DNA of 64,000 bases from an uncultured Clostridia bacterium (lineage in GTDB: Bacteria; Bacillota; Clostridia; Christensenellales; UBA1242), in assembly GCA_930990515.1 (NCBI GenBank), contig CAKNPS010000002.1:62001-126000 (forward strand), read 5' to 3'. This document shows, piece by piece, positions 61,403 to 64,000 of the stretch (position 1 is the first letter of the stretch; every line of letters starts with the position of its first letter). The position numbers were made by a program, and so were the translations under genes. The notes beneath the pieces were generated by a model. The model made no database searches. It saw nothing but the letters and a program-made list of their open reading frames with translations, and had not been told where the DNA came from.

Positions 61403-62745
61403 TGGGAATTGTCTTAAATTATCCCGGTGGTATGTGGGAAAGTATCATCGGAGGCTTTAACTCAGCAATGGGTTCATATATTTGGTCGGTAATCTTACTT
61501 GCAGTTATTGTAAGAATTGTTTTTGCTGTTGTAGATATTTTCAATAAATATGCTAGTATGAAAAGTTCTCGTATCAATGAAAAAATGAGACCGGAACTTG
61601 AGGCTATACAAAAAAAATATGGGCACGATAAAGTTTTACTTCAAAAGAAACAACAAGAAATCTATAAAAAATATCAATTTAGTATGGTTGGCACTTGTCT
61701 TCCAATGCTAATTGTGTTAATTCTTCAAATGGTGGTTTTCTTAACTCTTTGGACTGGACTTCAAAATGTTTCAAACTATAATATTGCCAAACAATATGAA
61801 GACACAAAAATGGTTTATTATAATGTTTTACTTCTAAACGAAAATGACAATTTTGTAAGTTTTTATAATGAAAACCTTGATGGTTTGACTTATGGCGAAG
61901 ATTTTAATGTTAATGCAACTATAGATGTTGAAAATAAACAAATGACTTTAGATTTTTATCTAATAGAAAATCCAAATGAAATTATTTACACCATAAGACC
62001 AAGTGATGAACTTACGGAAAATATGATAAACTTTAATGATGACCCGAATGTTAATGCCAATCAAGAAATTTATGAAATAATAACTAATTATGCAGATGAA
62101 TATGTTGATGATGCAGAAGGAAATTCTGTTTCAGCACAAAAAGTTTTAAATGAAATGGAACTTAACATAAAGTCAATGGCAGAAGACATCACTGCAGACT
62201 ATTACACTGAAAATCTTCAAAGTTTTCTTTGGATAAAGAATATTTATAAGGCAGAAAGTCCAACAACAAGCCCTGTCTTTGACAAAAGTGAAATCACAAA
62301 TTATCTTAATAAATATTATTCTGATGCTGAAAAAGAAATTGAAGAACAATATGACTATGAAGGAAAAATTTTTGACTTTGTTGTTGCAGGGCTTAATGAA
62401 AGAGACTTAGGAGCAAATGGATATTACATTCTTGTTATTCTTGCAGTGCTTACATCTTTCTTATCAATCTTTATCAACAACAAACTTATGAAAAAGGGAA
62501 GTGGTGGAGCACAACAACCTGGCGGAAAAGCAATGTATTTCATTATGCCAATCATTCTTGGAATTTTCACTTTGATGTATACAAGTTTGTTTGCAATTTA
62601 CATTATTGTTGGACAAATCGTTATGATGATTTTCTCTCCAATCACAAATCTTATTGTTAGGAAATGGGTGGATAAATCTGGTAAAAAACAGGAAGAAAAG
62701 AGAAAAGCAGTTATAGATGTTGATTATCGTAGAAAAGATATGTAA
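61390..62745 (+). CDS. yidC: membrane protein insertase YidC (Gram-positive type) with large extracytoplasmic insertion
   Basis: 451 residues, much longer than the usual 210-290 of Gram-positive YidC. TM near 29-48 with groove Arg42 (VIVRIV), the cytoplasmic coiled hairpin 58-95 (MRPELEAIQKKYGHDK...QQEIYKKY), and TM 98-120. An Asp/Glu/Asn-rich stretch of about 150 residues (about 130-277) then interrupts the place where other YidCs pass directly to FLWIKNI (279-285). TM near 345-362, 381-395 and 398-420 follow, then a basic tail for ribosome contact. No N-terminal lipobox is seen. Function, insertion of membrane proteins with or without Sec, is expected; the insertion domain faces outside and is unassigned. 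Confidence 0.93.
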   Translation: MDSLMGIVLNYPGGMWESIIGGFNSAMGSYIWSVILLAVIVRIVFAVVDIFNKYASMKSSRINEKMRPELEAIQKKYGHDKVLLQKKQQEIYKKYQFSMVGTCLPMLIVLILQMVVFLTLWTGLQNVSNYNIAKQYEDTKMVYYNVLLLNENDNFVSFYNENLDGLTYGEDFNVNATIDVENKQMTLDFYLIENPNEIIYTIRPSDELTENMINFNDDPNVNANQEIYEIITNYADEYVDDAEGNSVSAQKVLNEMELNIKSMAEDITADYYTENLQSFLWIKNIYKAESPTTSPVFDKSEITNYLNKYYSDAEKEIEEQYDYEGKIFDFVVAGLNERDLGANGYYILVILAVLTSFLSIFINNKLMKKGSGGAQQPGGKAMYFIMPIILGIFTLMYTSLFAIYIIVGQIVMMIFSPITNLIVRKWVDKSGKKQEEKRKAVIDVDYRRKDM

Positions 62746-62761
62746 AAAATAAGAACGATAA

Positions 62762-62796
62762 AAAAAGAAAGATGCAAAATTTGTAACTTTCTTTTT
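62762..62796 (+). terminator. terminator of the rpmH-yidC operon
   Basis: AAAAAGAAAG/CTTTCTTTTT stem with a T tract after the yidC stop. Confidence 0.65.
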
Positions 62797-62890
62797 TTAA
62801 TTTAAAAAATTTATTTTTTACTTTTGAATTTTGTTTGCGTTTTTTTGTATTATATGATAAAATACAAATATGAAACAAAAGGAGGTTTCT

Positions 62891-63799
62891 ATGAGTAAAG
62901 TTAAAAAATTTTCAACTGTGTTTGCACTTGTAATTATGCTTATTTTAGGTAGTTTTGCTTTGGTGGCTTGCTGTGGAGAGCAAAATATAACATTTACTAT
63001 TTCTGAAACACTTAAATCAGAAGCAGAAAATGTTTTGGAAATTATGGAAAATAATGTATTAAATAAATTACCTGCAAAAGAAGGAGAATCAACATACAGT
63101 TATTATACTTATGAAGAGGCTAAAGAGGCAATTCCAGAATTTACTGAATATTATGTTTTAGTTGGAACAGTAAATAATGTTACAGATTTAGAATCAGTAG
63201 GTTTTGGTGATGTTGTTTATGATAAAGATCAAACAATTCCACTTTCTGTTGGTATGAGTCATTTTATTAAAGATAAAATTTATTATTTCGAAGATAATAA
63301 ATTATATATGGCAGCTCCTATTTTACTTTTAGAGTCAGCAGGAGAAACCAAAATTAAACTTAATGGTCAAGAAGTAGATTTTAATATGTTCCCAGCTGCT
63401 GAAGAAATAAGTTTTACAGATATTAAATTCTGTTTTGACACAACAAATGAAGTTGATTTTAATGAAGACACTAATGAATATACTTTAATATATAATGAAG
63501 GGGCACAAAAATCAATGGTTGGTTGTTATTATGATGGTATGGCACAAAACGATATTTCAATCAACAGCCTTTATAAAAATGGAAAATTAGATAGTTATAG
63601 CGTAACAACAAATACTGACAAAGATAAAGATGACAATTATCCTTTAACATATTATTTTGTAAGTTATAAAGAAGATGTAAATGATATTAATGAAAGTTAT
63701 GATGGTGCAAAATTTGAGTTAAAATCTTATATTTATGGTAAAGGTTTTGCAACTGCAACTTTTATAAATCAAATCAACTACACTGAAGAGATAGCTTAA
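62891..63799 (+). CDS. putative lipoprotein of unknown function
   Basis: 302 residues from the ATG at 62891, which has AAAGGAGG five bases before it; an ATG 21 nt upstream has no site. Signal 1-26 (FSTVFALVIMLILGSFALVAC) ends in a lipobox LVAC followed by a second Cys, so it is probably lipid-anchored outside the membrane. The body is acidic and Tyr/Asn-rich without a recognised domain. It follows the yidC operon but has its own -10-like sequence and a strong terminator, so it is probably a separate unit. Confidence 0.8.
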   Translation: MSKVKKFSTVFALVIMLILGSFALVACCGEQNITFTISETLKSEAENVLEIMENNVLNKLPAKEGESTYSYYTYEEAKEAIPEFTEYYVLVGTVNNVTDLESVGFGDVVYDKDQTIPLSVGMSHFIKDKIYYFEDNKLYMAAPILLLESAGETKIKLNGQEVDFNMFPAAEEISFTDIKFCFDTTNEVDFNEDTNEYTLIYNEGAQKSMVGCYYDGMAQNDISINSLYKNGKLDSYSVTTNTDKDKDDNYPLTYYFVSYKEDVNDINESYDGAKFELKSYIYGKGFATATFINQINYTEEIA

Positions 63800-63820
63800 C
63801 AATAAATAATAATATAAATA

Positions 63821-63858
63821 AAAAATGCTAGCAAAAATAAAGGCTAGCATTTTTTATT
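63821..63858. terminator. convergent terminator
   Basis: Perfect 12-bp stem AAAAATGCTAGC/GCTAGCATTTTT with a 10-nt loop and T tract. Confidence 0.85.
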
Positions 63859-63894
63859 ATTTGAGTTTTTTATTTTACTTAATTTTATTATTTT

Positions 63895-64000
63895 TTAAAA
63901 CTTTTTGGTATTCTGCCAATATTGACATTATCTTCTTTTCGGCTTCTTAATTCTTCAACTGGGTGTTCTTTATCTTGCACTCGATAATCTTCTCCAAACA
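63895..64000 (-). CDS. 3' end of an unidentified minus-strand gene
   Basis: The last 34 codons are visible (FGEDYRVQDKEHPVEELRS... ending NIGRIPKSF, stop TAA at 63897-63895); the rest lies beyond the right edge. Highly charged C-terminus. It converges on the lipoprotein gene across a strong terminator, which supports it being a real gene end. Family not recognised. Confidence 0.55.

Overview
The window comes from the chromosomal origin region of a strongly AT-rich, Gram-positive-type anaerobe, most likely an uncultured gut member of the Bacillota (Clostridia side). This is inferred from several things: a YidC/YidD/RnpA/RpmH/DnaA/DnaN cluster with Soj/Spo0J-type ParAB and canonical parS sites; the anaerobe oxygen-defence pair desulfoferrodoxin and rubrerythrin; meso-diaminopimelate dehydrogenase; Spo0A C-terminal-type DNA-binding proteins; and a giant secreted InlB-repeat protein.

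Layout. 1-15994 (minus) is the 5' part of one enormous open reading frame (at least 5331 codons, running off the left edge) with a signal sequence and dozens of InlB-type B repeats. 16.5-27 kb is a housekeeping stretch: ZIP metal transporter, jag/khpB, deoD, an archaeal-type CMP kinase-like protein, desulfoferrodoxin, an exo-/endonuclease-phosphatase family protein, a DUF2207-like membrane protein, thymidine kinase, a degenerate amidase with two peptidoglycan-binding domains, and a tandem pair of unknown paralogues. 27.2-33.6 kb is mnmE-mnmG-rsmG-parA-parB followed by three parS sites, each inside a 26-32 bp perfect palindrome. 33.6-34.2 kb is rubrerythrin.

34.5-45.4 kb is an integrated element next to an intact tRNA-Ser(GCU). 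An 18-bp near-repeat of the tRNA 3' end (16/18) lies at the far side. The element carries a HEPN-motif protein, a large serine recombinase, a rolling-circle HUH Rep with a small overlapping upstream ORF, a sigma-like protein, two large hairpin structures, and a leftward cargo block. That block is a C-type regulator, an m5C methyltransferase, an N6-adenine methyltransferase, an HNH restriction endonuclease and a Kiwa-like pair (four-helix membrane protein plus KwaB-like protein). I read it as a compact defence island; the Kiwa and HEPN assignments are from motif and architecture only.

45.5-50.3 kb holds trpF, a cytidine deaminase-like gene, ddh, an orphan Spo0A-C-like gene, a metallo-beta-lactamase-fold protein and a histidine phosphatase. 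50.26-57.0 kb is a segment bounded by two nearly identical inverted copies (about 770 bp) of an orphan Spo0A-C-domain gene with its promoter, leader and terminator. Between them, all on the minus strand, are recF, a YjjX-like NTPase, a long thyA, an N-formylglutamate-amidohydrolase-like/NUDIX fusion and a SIMPL-domain protein. 57.2-62.8 kb is dnaA, the putative oriC, dnaN, rpmH, rnpA, yidD and yidC (with a large extracytoplasmic insertion), then a lipoprotein and the end of an unknown minus-strand gene.

Working together: dnaA/dnaN/recF plus parAB-parS run initiation, the clamp, repair and origin segregation. deoD, tdk, thyA, the deaminase, the NTPase and the CMP kinase-like protein serve nucleotide salvage and pool cleaning. 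The usual contiguous order (dnaA-rpmH-rnpA-yidC-jag-mnmE-mnmG-rsmG-parAB, dnaN-recF) is split into three blocks here. The defence element and the potentially invertible recF segment lie between the parAB and dnaA blocks.
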